From Cheilinus undulatus (lineage: Eukaryota; Chordata; Actinopteri; Labriformes; Labridae), in the NCBI RefSeq assembly GCF_018320785.1, contig NC_054884.1:25483667-25547666 (forward strand): a stretch of 64,000 nt of DNA. Reading direction: 5' to 3'. The number at the start of each line of letters is the position of its first letter. The first letter of the stretch is position 1. The notes below the pieces were generated by a model. The model saw only the letters and a list, made by a program, of their open reading frames with translations. It had not been told where the DNA came from and ran no database searches. This document shows, one piece after another, positions 1-10,500 of the stretch. Position numbers and translations under genes: made by a program.

Positions 1-758
1 GTTTTCTCTTTTAAACAGTTTTCTCCCTCAATGTGTGAAACTCCCCCACAAAAAAGGTAGTGAAGTTTCTCTTGAAAAGATTCCTTAGTTTTGACAGAAA
101 AAAATAATTGTAAGCAGAAATGGAGGGTGAGGATGAGCAGAGCGTCTAGGAAATGTCTAGTGGGGCAACACTGTAACAGGTAGGTGTGTGGTTACGTCCT
201 GCAAGGGGCGTTAGAGCAACAGAAGACAGAGATTGTGATCCGTTACAGGTGAGATACAGCAACAGAACAGCAGCTTCCAGTATAGTGCATACTTCCTTCT
301 GTAGCAGTCTTTGAAATAACATCTATCATCATGTCCAACTTAAAATACACATAATATACTGTAGGTTTAGTCAGTTTTAAACTGAGTTAGATTTTTCTGC
401 ATGAAAAAGCCACGTATTGTACCTTTAGTTTCTTTCATTTATAGCTTTAACACACAGGGAGTGCCATCACGGTTTGTTGTGTTGTCCTCTTGTACATCAG
501 TAAAAATGCCATTAAAGCAGTGTAGCAGTACTTTTATTGGTGTTCACATCCAATAAAGCTCTACTTCAATGAAATCTCACAGCTGGAAACATTTAGTTGC
601 TGGTAGAAAAGACTGAAAATAATGTTTTGGTGGAAAAGAGCCAGAGGAATCACTAGAGGTGTTTATTCTTCACAGTGTTGGGATTGAGGGCTTGTAAGCT
701 ACAATCCAACCACATCAACTTCCTCTCATACTAACATTTGTTCATAATTTTCCCTCAG
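1..758 (+). other. ctbp2: ctbp2 last intron (partial)
   Basis: The stretch precedes the last ctbp2 exon and ends in a pyrimidine-rich tract and the acceptor TTTTCCCTCAG at 748-758. I see no coding exon or recognisable repeat in it. The rest of ctbp2 lies outside the window to the left. Confidence 0.7.
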
Positions 759-939
759 ATACCCACCGGGCGTAGTTGGAGTGGCTCCGGGTGGCATCCC
801 AGGGGCATTAGAGGGCATGGTGCCAGGTGGGGTGCCCATCGCCCACACCCTGCCCTCTGGTACACACCCCTCCCAGGCTCCATCGCCCAACCAGCCCTCC
901 AAACACGGCGAGACCAGAGAGCACCTCACCGAGCAATAG
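759..939 (+). CDS. ctbp2: C-terminal binding protein 2, last coding exon
   Basis: CtBP2 is a nuclear NAD(H)-dependent corepressor of the D-2-hydroxyacid dehydrogenase fold that binds PxDLS motifs in transcription factors; the same locus also makes the synaptic ribbon protein RIBEYE from another promoter. Only the final 60 codons are here. After the acceptor at 758, one base completes the previous codon, then the frame runs from TAC at 760 to TAG at 937-939. The peptide begins YPPGVVGVAPGG, contains HPSQAPSPNQPSKHG and ends REHLTEQ. This is the proline/glycine-rich disordered C-terminal tail of CtBP2; the paralogue CtBP1 has a different ending (recalled family knowledge). The dehydrogenase and NAD-binding domains are outside the window. 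Overlapping long frames on both strands here are shadows. The gene is tail-to-tail with zranb1. Which teleost ctbp2 paralogue this is cannot be decided from the tail. Confidence 0.93.
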
Positions 940-2236
940 CAGCAGAAAGGGACCGAACAGCAACAACTACATCTGACCTGTCCACACTTACAACCCAACC
1001 AATCACAACACAAAATGACCAACTGGGACCAAGAGACAGTGAAACTACACGACGAGCCAGTCGGCAACTGGGAACAAAAGAAGTGTTCCGGGGAAATTTG
1101 TACTTTTAACGTTTTAGTTTTTACTCTCTCTGTCTCTTTGGGTTCAGTACCGACTTTACTCTTTGATGATTTTGGTTTTGTTTTTTCTTCGGGACATGCT
1201 TATGATTGTGGACACAGAGTCCAGTGTTTTTAGCGCTCTGGGATTCGCCGATGAGACTCTGCCCCGCCCCTTCCATCCACACCTCAGAGCTCATGGGAAA
1301 CGTCGGCACACATCTCAACACAACAACGAGCGAACAAGAGAGACAAACGTTGGCATCATGTGCTACTGGACCTTTTACCCCCTCCTCCTCTTCCTCTTCC
1401 TCCCTAAGACTCCCCCCTCCTCCCCTTTCTCCAGCCCTCCTTATGTAACTAATGTGTGTTGTTTAGGCCCCCCATTATGCCTCAGAAGAGAATTATTCTT
1501 ATTTTTTTTTCGATCTTCAGTGTGAATGACTTAAAATGGATTATTACTTATATATATTTATCATCGTCAAACAAGAGGAAAAGATTGCTCATCAATTTTA
1601 GTAATCTAGAGTGGCTTTTAACCCTTTCCTGGCTGGATACATATGGCAGCTGGCATGGTTGCAGTAAGAAGATTTCACCACATGGGGGCGCCTCTGTACA
1701 GTGAGCTCCCAGCATGAAACACTAAACCAACTTCTCACTTTATACATGTGATTGTAGCCGACTTTTGAGGTTGTATGAATTCAGGAGTAAACTTTTTGTT
1801 AAAGTTAGTGATGCATGAGCAGCGAAACAGGATTTATATCTCACAAATCCTCCTGAATGATGATGAAGGAATCTGATCTTAGTGTCAGCAAACGGACATT
1901 TCTGATCACAGCTTATGGTTCATACTTTCCTTTCTTTGAGCACATTTCCCACTGAAGACAGGAAAGGGTTAAAGCAAACTTCTTTTCTTAATGACTCAGG
2001 AAAAACACTTTTTTGCAGATATTGTTTATTCCCAGATTTTTGTCTTTGAGGAAGAAAAAAGATGAGACTAATGCGCTTAGTCCAGATATTTCCTCTCCTC
2101 CCTCATCCTCTCCATTGTGGTATTTTTATATACAAGGCGCATCCCACGTTTTTTGGTGTTTAAAAGAGTTTTGAAGAGTCCTGTTAGATTTGTAATGCCT
2201 AGTTAAATGTTCCTATAACCATAGTCCTTTGTGATC

Positions 2237-2241
<5 letters not shown>

Positions 2242-2268
<27 letters not shown>
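2242..2268. repeat. (CT)n microsatellite
   Basis: Thirteen or so CT dinucleotides in the ctbp2 3'UTR. Confidence 0.9.
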
Positions 2269-2273
<5 letters not shown>

Positions 2274-2470
2274 CTATTTTCTTTGTTCGATTTGAAGGCC
2301 AGGTTCTTTTTGGGGCATCCTGTACTCTGTAAGAGCAATAGCAGAAAACTCCTACTTTAGTGTCCCAACAATAGCAGAAGAGGCAGCCAGCAGTATGTTT
2401 TTTGTTTTTAGTGTGAGTATTTGTATTTGTTTCTTGTACAAGGTGAACATTTAGCATTCAGTGCAGTTCA

Positions 2471-2476
2471 AATAAA
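2471..2476 (+). terminator. ctbp2: ctbp2 polyadenylation signal
   Basis: Canonical AATAAA about 1.5 kb after the ctbp2 stop codon, the first one on this strand in that interval that fits a 3' end. Confidence 0.6.
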
Positions 2477-2492
2477 AGATACGATTCTGAGA

Positions 2493-3060
2493 AAATTGTC
2501 GCCTCTACGGATGCTTTTTGTTTAAAAATGTTCTAAGATTATGAGCTTCTTGTTCTTATCCTTAATGATCTGTGTTGGCCAAAATACAAACAAGTTCTAG
2601 AAACCAGTTATGAGATGCAGCAAAAATGGTTCTAATAACTCAGAAATTAAGCCAAACTGAAAAAAAGTTGGCTCACGAGGGTTAAAAATAATCTTTTAAG
2701 CTGTAATTTTGATACCATTTCTTGCCAATGAAAAGCTCTCAGCAGTCTTTGTAACTTAATCTTTACTTTAGTTGGAAATATTCTGTTTCTTCTGAGAACC
2801 TCAGACAAAGAAGGAAAATTTCTACTTATGCAAATTATTCAGATGTTTTCACATCTCAAGCTTTTGTTTTTCTTCACACTACTTTTTTGTACTTTCCAAT
2901 TCTACTGATTATTATAAAAAGTATCCACTCCTCTGGATGTTTTTCCCTTTCATTGATTTTATACATCAATCATGGTCAATATAATTTTGAATTTTTTGAT
3001 AAAGAATCTCACAAAAACTCTCTTCTACAGATTTCTACAAAGTATATGTAAGTATATGTA
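2493..3060. other. intergenic, no gene seen
   Basis: AT-rich sequence between ctbp2 and zranb1. The only pattern I see is a short tandem of GTATATGTAA at about 3045-3062. Confidence 0.6.
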
Positions 3061-3063
3061 AGG

Positions 3064-3715
3064 TCAAATAAGTGACTGCACAAGTGTTAACCCCCTTTAA
3101 AGTGACTGACTTAATTCAACAGAGGTCCAGCCAGCAATGAGTGAAATGGGGATCACCTGAGTGCAGTGAACGTGTCTCAGGTGACTGTAGTGTAAAAACA
3201 CCTGTGTATGGAAGGTCCAGTAACAATGGCTACCATTACACCATAAAGGCAAAAGAGCACTCCAAGCAACTCACGTTATTGAAAAGAACAAGTCAGTGGA
3301 TGGATACAAAGAAAAATTTCTAAGGCACTGAACATCCCCCCGAGTTCAGTTAAATCCATCATCAGATGTGTAAATCTACCCAGATCAAGCCGTCCTCACA
3401 AACTGAGTGACCATGCAAGAAGGAGACTAGAGAGAGAAGTCACCAAAACACCTATGACTACTCCGAAGGAGTTTCAAGCTTCAGCAGCTGAGAACTGCTG
3501 CCCAGGTTCTCCACCAGTCAAAGCTTTATGGGAGAGTTGCAAAGAGAAAGAAACTGTTGAAGAAAACGGATTCAATCTGGACTAGAGTTTGCCTAAAGGC
3601 ATGTGGGAGACTCCATGGTCAAGTGGAAGAAAATTCTTTGGTCTGTTGAGACCAAAATGGTGCTTTTTCACCACCAGACAAGATGTTAAACACTGCACAT
3701 CATCACAAGAGTTAA
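3064..3715 (+). mobile_element. decayed Tc1-like DNA transposon
   Basis: Plus-strand frames between stops match the order of a Tc1 transposase. The region 3200-3330 gives a helix-turn-helix-like SKQLTLLKRTSQWM stretch. Around 3610-3680 it reads SMVKWKKILWSVETKMVLF, which corresponds to the catalytic LWSDET block of Tc1 with the aspartate changed to valine. The segment near 3690-3710 resembles the following NTAHHP region. Many stops and frameshifts make it non-functional. Exact ends are not clear. Confidence 0.7.
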
Positions 3716-4265
3716 GAGTGCAAGAATGTTACACTCAAGTAAAAGTAAAGTTGCAATTGTTGGAATTTTTCTGAAGTTAAAGCAAAGATACTGATCTAAA
3801 TATTTACTCAAGCAAAATTAAAAAGTAAAGGACTATGCAGTAAGTAGATCCTTTTATACCTGAAGACGTTGGGTCATAAGGTAAAATATGATCCTTCCTT
3901 CATGTGCAGGACACAGGAAACAATAGTACACGATCTCTAAACAGGGTGTGTATAATTAAAGGAACACCTTTGGTACATCATTCTGGATGTTATGTGAAAT
4001 CATTCTCTGGCTTTTTGCCACAGACTGTTATGTGGTTGCAGACGCCAAACAACCGGTTTCAGACTTTCAGTAGTTGATGGAAAGCTTGTAGTGCGCTTCC
4101 AACAAGTGGTCTGCTTCAGTTCAGTATGGTGCACTGTTTCTTGCCTTTTCACTGTCAAAAGTTGGGAAAGACATAAAAATAACAGATCCATGATGTCCTA
4201 CGTTGATAGCAACCTTCTGATAGGGCACAGCGTACCGATTGGACTGTAAAAAGTGGAGCTACACA
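3716..4265. other. intergenic, nothing recognised
   Basis: AT-rich sequence with no coding potential or repeat that I can name. Confidence 0.5.
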
Positions 4266-4779
4266 ATGGAATCAAATAAGGGCCATGTATTTTTTTAACT
4301 TGTCAAAAGATTTTGTATACATATAAGCATTTTGTGCATGAAGTTAAAGTTTGATGCATGCAAAAAATATTTGTTACTGCAGAAATATGTTGAGCAATTG
4401 GTGAAACAAATCTGCGCATGTAAAAAATTAAATTATTGTGTGCTCACAGTTCAAATTTGCATCTGTGCAAAAAGAAAAAAAAAATTTGTGTCCTTAAAAT
4501 TTGTGCCTGAGTATTTTCGTTTTGCATGTTTTACAAAGTCTGAGTTAGACACAAATTTTCTGTTCTCAAATGCAACCCTAAACGTACAAACACCAGCTTA
4601 GATTTATGGCAATCAAATTTCACAAGTTACAAGAGTGAACCTTAACATTTTGTACAACTGCAAAATGTTTTCAAATATTTCTGCAGTGACAAATGTATTT
4701 TGCATTTGTGCAAACCTTAACTTTGTTCACAAAATATTTTGACCAGTTCAAAATACTTACAACCCTTATTTGATCCCAT
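4266..4779. mobile_element. foldback (long inverted repeat) MITE
   Basis: The left arm starts GGAATCAAATAAGGG and the right arm ends CCCTTATTTGATCCC. The similarity extends inward for more than 120 bases per arm: shared blocks include GTCAAAAKATTTTGT and the CTGCAGAAATAT blocks near 4378 and 4680. The whole element is about 0.5 kb and could form one long imperfect hairpin. No transposase frame is present. Confidence 0.65.
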
Positions 4780-5029
4780 AATAGACACACTGCTTGCTTA
4801 CACCCAGCCTGTAGAAATGCAAGTATGATCACTGTTGACTAAACCAAACAGTACTGAACCAAACCATGTTGCTTGGTGGGCATACACCATTAAACCTCCT
4901 CTTTTTGCCATTTAGTTTAGCAAAAGTAAAATTACAGATTATAAAATTTGCTCAAGAAAGTACAAAAAAAGCTACACAATTAGAGTAATGTGAGTATAAG
5001 TAGTTATTAGTTCATTTCTATCCCTGGCA

Positions 5030-5190
5030 TTTCTTAATCCCAGTCATACACTCACACATTAGTAATACAGGAACAACTTGTGGTACAGGGTCTTGCTGAG
5101 GACACTTGTCTATAGGCGCTTGGGATTGAACCCCTGATCTTCCAGTTGAGAGACGACAGACTACCACTGACCCAAATCCACCCAGATTAC
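5030..5190 (-). mobile_element. tRNA-derived SINE
   Basis: On the minus strand a tRNA-like head starts TTGGGTCAGTGGTAGTCTG (A-box region) and continues to a B-box-like GGGGTTCAATCCC near 5123-5135. It is followed by a body with AAGTGTCCTCAGCAAGACCC, a segment common to fish tRNA-derived SINEs. Confidence 0.7.
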
Positions 5191-5199
5191 TTTTAAATA

Positions 5200-5625
5200 T
5201 CAAATGTAGCCTAGAATGACTTAGAAGTAAAAATTGTTGGCTTTAAACACTGCAGCGTCTATGAATCTGCTGAAAATCCGGCAGCAACCTCCAGTTTAAA
5301 AAATGAAGCCAATGCAGAAGTTAAGAACACTCCAGTCCTCAAGTGTCCACTTAAACTATCAGTAATGGACGCCCTCCTGAAGTCAGTTTTTAAAATGAAG
5401 AGGAAATAAGCATGTCTAGTTAGAAAAAAATTTTGTGTTATAAATTCATTTCATTATCCCTTCACACTGTACAGGTGAGAATTTTTAGATTCTCATTTAG
5501 ATTGTATTAGGGGAAGACTTTTGCATACATTTTGCATAATTCAGTCAATCAATCTTTGTTATAACTTAAGTTATATTAAGACTTTTTACAAAGAGGGCAG
5601 ATCATTAGAGGTATGATGATGCTAT
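5200..5625. other. intergenic, nothing recognised
   Basis: AT-rich sequence with no supported feature. Confidence 0.5.
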
Positions 5626-5628
5626 TGG

Positions 5629-6165
5629 GTGTCAGAAATTCCAAATGGTGAAAAACTGCTGATGCTGTTAAAAACTGTTGTGGTGAAGAGGGAGCTGAGG
5701 GCAAAGCTCTCAATTTACTGGTCGATCTTTGATCCAACCCTCACCTATGGTCATGAGCTTTGGGTAATGAGAAGAAGGAGATTGCCGGTTCAAGTAGTTG
5801 AAATGAGATTCCTCAGTAGGGTGTCTGGGCTCAGCCTTAAAGATAGGGTGAAGAGCTTAAACATCTGGAGGGAGCCCGAAGTAGCTCCTTCGCCTCAAAA
5901 AGGTATCTGGCATCTTGTTAGGCTTCCTCCTGGTCACTTCCCTGTGGAGGTCTTCTGGGCACATCCAACTGGGAGGAGACCCCAGGGTAGACCCAGGACT
6001 CGCTGGAGGGATTATATATCGTATCAGCCAGGGAATCCCCATGGAAGAGATGGAAAATGTCGCTGCTGAGAGGGATGTCTGGGTTGGCTTAGCCTGCTGC
6101 CGCCACGACCCGTCCCGGGATAAGCAGAAGAACACAGATGGATGCATGGATCCTGCTAACAGTTT
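5629..6165 (+). mobile_element. 3' end of a Rex1-like non-LTR retrotransposon
   Basis: A 146-codon frame at 5629-6069 gives blocks typical of the C-terminal part of fish Rex1/CR1-type reverse transcriptase proteins: FDPTLTYGHELWVM, a FLSRVSGLSLKDRV stretch, HLVRLPPGHFP and PTGRRPQGRPRTRWRDYI. The frame lacks the usual segment between EPEVAPSP and WHLVRLPPG, so it carries an internal deletion. It then shifts frame: the next block (VAAERDVWVGL, near 6055) is read in another frame. A short TGGATGCATGGA tail near 6138 is like the short tandem 3' tails of this family. It is 5'-truncated and dead. The family name is from recall and could be a related clade. Confidence 0.75.
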
Positions 6166-6169
6166 CAAT

Positions 6170-6600
6170 GATGATGAAAAGTTGAAAGTATTACTGAGCA
6201 TGGGGGAATTTAACATCATGCATCATGGTCCTTCTAAACATAAAAACAACGCGCAACTGGCTTTGAGGTTCTTTTTTTAGAGAGCATGTCAAAGGTTTTT
6301 TACCAAATCAGCTGCAACGTGTTTACAAATTCTGTTGTCTTCTAACAGCCAGTGCACTTGTAAAACACAACAGACACAAAAGGAAGTTCAGTTAGGCTCT
6401 ACTTGTGTCTAAATAAATGTTTAGCTGCAATTTGTTAAGGCTGAATGCACCCCTGAGCTTTGTTGACTTTGTCCTTGAGTGCAATCAAACAGTACATCTC
6501 CCTCTTCACATTCTGAAAATGAACCAGTTTATCTTAGGTTAACAAGAGTATTTCTAATCTTAATATAATACTCAGACAACAGGAAGGATGCAAGTGAGTC
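6170..6600. other. intergenic, nothing recognised
   Basis: No coding exon or repeat seen between the LINE end and the presumed zranb1 3'UTR. Confidence 0.45.
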
Positions 6601-6603
6601 AAA

Positions 6604-7324
6604 TTTAATATGAATGCACTCTATGGAAAGAGGCAGAGTGTTTGGTTTTTCTCTTTTCCCCACCAGCATCACCACCACCCACTCCAACATGACCATGAGC
6701 CGCTAAATCACACGTAAAAATGTCAGTAAACTTCCACATCCTTCCCACCTCTCAGAATGTAGGTTTAATCTGTGCAAAATAAAATACTTAATGACCAAAA
6801 AGGGATCCAACAGAACACAGATAAAACAAAGCAGGACAAATAAGGTAGCGCATCTCCTAAACGAATAAATAAATCCAAACATCGGAGGAGGGGAAAGGGG
6901 GCTCTTTTTAAACTTTAACACACAAACAAGGGTTAGCACGTCTCAGTTTTAAGCTAAATTTCTGTCAGGCAATTCTGTAAATCAAATTTCCCATCTAGAG
7001 CAGCTTCAGGGTTTACTTCAATATATGTTTCTATACTTCCTGGTGTTTCTCTCAGGTGGAGATAATTACTTTGATAACAAATAAGGGGAATTCTGGGTAG
7101 AGGAGTTCAAACTAAGCAGAGTTGATGTGCTTTCATAGGAGCAGTAATCAGGATTCGGTTTGTGGTGCTGGTTTGTTTTTTCTATCACAGAGCTCACAGA
7201 ACACATGCATTATAACAAGTTAAAGATTTTACTTCTGGAGTAAAGAAAAAAACAGAAATGTAGATCTTAAAGGTCTCTCCCCGAGCCCAAAGTGTCCAGT
7301 CTCAAATGTAAGAGCTCTTTCTTC
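6604..7324 (-). other. zranb1: probable zranb1 3' untranslated region
   Basis: Sequence downstream of the zranb1 stop on the minus strand. No canonical AATAAA was seen close by on that strand; ATTAAA at 6604-6609 (minus) is a possible signal. The end is uncertain. Confidence 0.35.
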
Positions 7325-7540
7325 TCACTCATCATCGTCCTCCTCCTCCTCGCCGTCAGACAGAGAGGCACAGGGGCGGATCTGTCGATATCTGTCCAAC
7401 CACTTCTCCACCATCTGGGTGACCAGGGGGTGGTTACGGCGGCGGGAGCTTTTCTGCATAGCTGCCAGCATGCCTCCTTCTGTCACACAGCAGTCCAGCC
7501 ATTCCCTCAGCAGCTTCTCCTGCTGCTCCTCGTTCCCCAT
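7325..7540 (-). CDS. zranb1: zranb1 last coding exon
   Basis: Acceptor GTCCTACCCAG above 7540, phase 0, 71 codons then TGA at 7325-7327. It encodes MGNEEQQEKLLREWLDCC, RRRNHPLVTQMVEKWLDR and the acidic C-terminus. Confidence 0.95.
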   Translation of the reverse strand: MGNEEQQEKLLREWLDCCVTEGGMLAAMQKSSRRRNHPLVTQMVEKWLDRYRQIRPCASLSDGEEEEDDDE

Positions 7541-10500
7541 CTGGGTAGGACATGAAAACATGCAGTTATGTGTTACGCATTATAATGTGGTGTGTTTATG
7601 ATGTGAAACCACTGGTGAGGACAGTCAGCAGAGTCCTACATCTATAGAGAGGTTCAAAGCTTTGTAGAATAATGTTTGACCTTGGAATCAAATACACAAC
7701 CAAGTTAACAACAGAAGGAAAAAGTCACTCAATTAAAACAATGCATGTTTGGTAAAAAGGCAGCTGGCAGAGAAATGAAGCTTAGCGTTAGTCCGTGCAG
7801 GACACAGGACACCTCCTCCACCACAGCATCCTCCTTTTTAGCACAAGCTTGTTTCAGCCTCATTCAGATTTATGCTACTATGGATTAACTGCTTCTCAAC
7901 TAATTGCAATGGATTCAATACACTGTCATAAATGTGTGTGTTCATATGAGCATTTCTAGCAATGTGCATGCTGCTTCACTAACACAGTAAAACTGTGTAT
8001 AATGTGCACAGAAAATTTGAGCAATCCAGCAAAGGTTTGCCAAAAAATATCTTTGTTAACAACCACTTTTCTTTAAATTTCTGTAACCCTATGTTGTAAA
8101 AGCTAGCTAGCAGACAGCAGATCAGTGGTTCCAAACTTTGCCATACCGAGGACACAGATACAGCTTTAGCCTTTAGCAAGGAACCCCCAAAATGTCTTAT
8201 ATAACGTACATTTCAGTGGTAAAAAGTAAGTGTACAACTTCTTGATGTTTCCTCACTATCATTTTGAAAATCTGTTGTTGTTTAATTGCTATTGTTTCTT
8301 CACTGAGTGCTGATCCTTTTTGTAGGCCACAAGAATCTCGTGTTTATTCAGAAGTTAAATTCAATCATTTAAAAGTGTCTATATTGGACCATAATACATA
8401 GAGTTAAAGTGCACTGTTTAAGTGTTAAATACTAAACAACTTGATAGAGCTGCAGGAACTCCTGAAAATCTGTGACAAGGTGGGTCTCCTCTGAGAAGAA
8501 CAAAGTAGAAAGTCAACCTTATAGCAAGGAGAAAGAACACACACTATGCGTTCTTTAGGATCCCCAAAAGTCACCGGCAGGAACACTAACTCAGTGAATA
8601 ATTTCATTCATGGTGCATATATGTCTAACAAAAAATGACAACCTCTGTTATGATATTTGGCAACCCTTTTTAGATCATCTTCCGAGAGATCTAGTTGGGA
8701 TATTGCAAAAAAGACACCTGCATTATATTTTCACAAATAAGCCATAGTCATATTTCCCCCTTTGGTATGTAATCAGTGTAAATGAGACTGTAACTTATAT
8801 GATCCATTCTTAAATGTGTTTACATATATGTAAATATATACATGAATATTACCATGACCCATGTAAGCTTTAAAAAATTCCTTTTCGTTATTTAGCAAGA
8901 TCTGTGACTTGTTCTGTGTTTGTTTTGTAAATAAATAAATAACAATCCGCCAGAAACATGAGCAAAAGAACCCCAGCAGGGATCACGGTACAACAGGCAA
9001 CATCCAAACACAACTAAACATCTAAACACTCTGGCCAAAGGCATGATGGGGAACCTTGCCCTCACATCCCCCAAGATTCTAAAGACAGGGAGCAGAGCTT
9101 AGATCAGCTGACTCTCTTAAACTAACACTGGTGGATCAACACTGTCAAAAAACCCCAACACTGAAGACCATTTCTCTCAGAATTGGGGCATCTACGAATT
9201 AACCAATCATAGTGTTCCCACAGATTTTTTAATCCTAAAATAATGTTAGATCGATAAAACTCATAAATATTGACAAATTATTTCAGATAAATCCTAAACA
9301 AAAGCTCACACTTACCTCTTGTGCAGACAGGAAGTGAATGTGCAGCAACTTCCTCTCACTGTCCACCAGTGGAAGGAAAGTGACCGTGACGTCATCGTCA
9401 GTATTGAGGTTGGCGCCCGCACCGCGATTGTCGTAGCCATCGTTCTCCATGGCCACCAGGGCCGAAAAGTGTCCCCGCGTGTAACCCAAAGCGATGGGGC
9501 TCTTCCAGCAGAAACTCTGCTCCCATAACAGAGGCAGGTACACACCTAAACAGACAGGCACAGATCAAGTCAGACCAGCTGGAAGCCAACGCGCACAACC
9601 ACACTGGAGTCTCTGGGACAAACAGGCCCTACAGCTGAGCACTCACATTACAGAGAGTGTGGATGTCATTCAGGGCCAAGCAGGATCTCAAATCTGAGTC
9701 CACATCAGGACAGAAGCATGTCAGACAACAATCATCTCTTTGTGAGCAGAGACGGGCTGTGTGGTGCAGCCTGGTGCCTCGTTTCCTCAGGACTACACCT
9801 TCTCCCTAATCCCTCACCCTTAAACACAATCTACCAATCAGGAGACACTAAAAATGTTGCTTTAGCTAGTAAATTATAACCAGTTATTCTCTGGTTATAA
9901 TTAAAATACCAAACTGCATACTGGCTTAAATTGGTATGTGCTGACTCATCAGGCCTTATTTAACAGAACTACAGGCAGTACAGCTGACTGACTGAGGTCA
10001 ACACCATCTGTGTTTAAAGCGTTTAGGCTACTTTGAACACAAAATCCTAACGAATTTTCCTGCAGAGTTTTAGCGTGGCTGTGAGAAAGACTCAGGGATC
10101 TTATTTTATATCTTTTTTTCAATAGTTGAGTTAAAATTCAAACTCAAAAGTAAAACAAATTTCAATCCTTTAGTTCAATAGGCAACAACTCAGGGTTAAG
10201 CTCATTCTAAAACACAAAAGTGTGTATTTCATTAGAGAACATGCACCTTGGTCATTTGTATTTGTGTGTGAGAATTTTCTGCCTAATTTAATAGGTCATC
10301 TGGTAGTGTCTGGATAAATTTGTCACAGAGCTGACAGCACATAGAAAGTACTGACTGATTGTTTTCATGAGACCATGATGATGTGATGTGTAGGTAAGCA
10401 TACTGACCGACTCTAGATACACATGCTTATCTGAAATAATTTTGTCTCTTTCTTGCAGCCTCTATGGACAGTATTATCGTTTACCAATAGTTTCCATTGT

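Larger units (their letters stand above)
940..2492 (+). other. ctbp2: ctbp2 3' untranslated region
   Basis: The UTR runs from the stop codon to a canonical AATAAA at 2471-2476, with cleavage expected about 15-20 bases later. It includes a pyrimidine-rich segment (1375-1440) and a CT dinucleotide run at 2242-2268. The end is inferred from the signal, not from transcript data. Confidence 0.7.

Noticed and set aside
738..1109. 123-codon plus-strand frame and the overlapping minus-strand 113-codon frame over the ctbp2 exon
   Set aside because: Both are out of frame with the clear CtBP2 tail at 760-939 and are shadows of its GC-rich codons.
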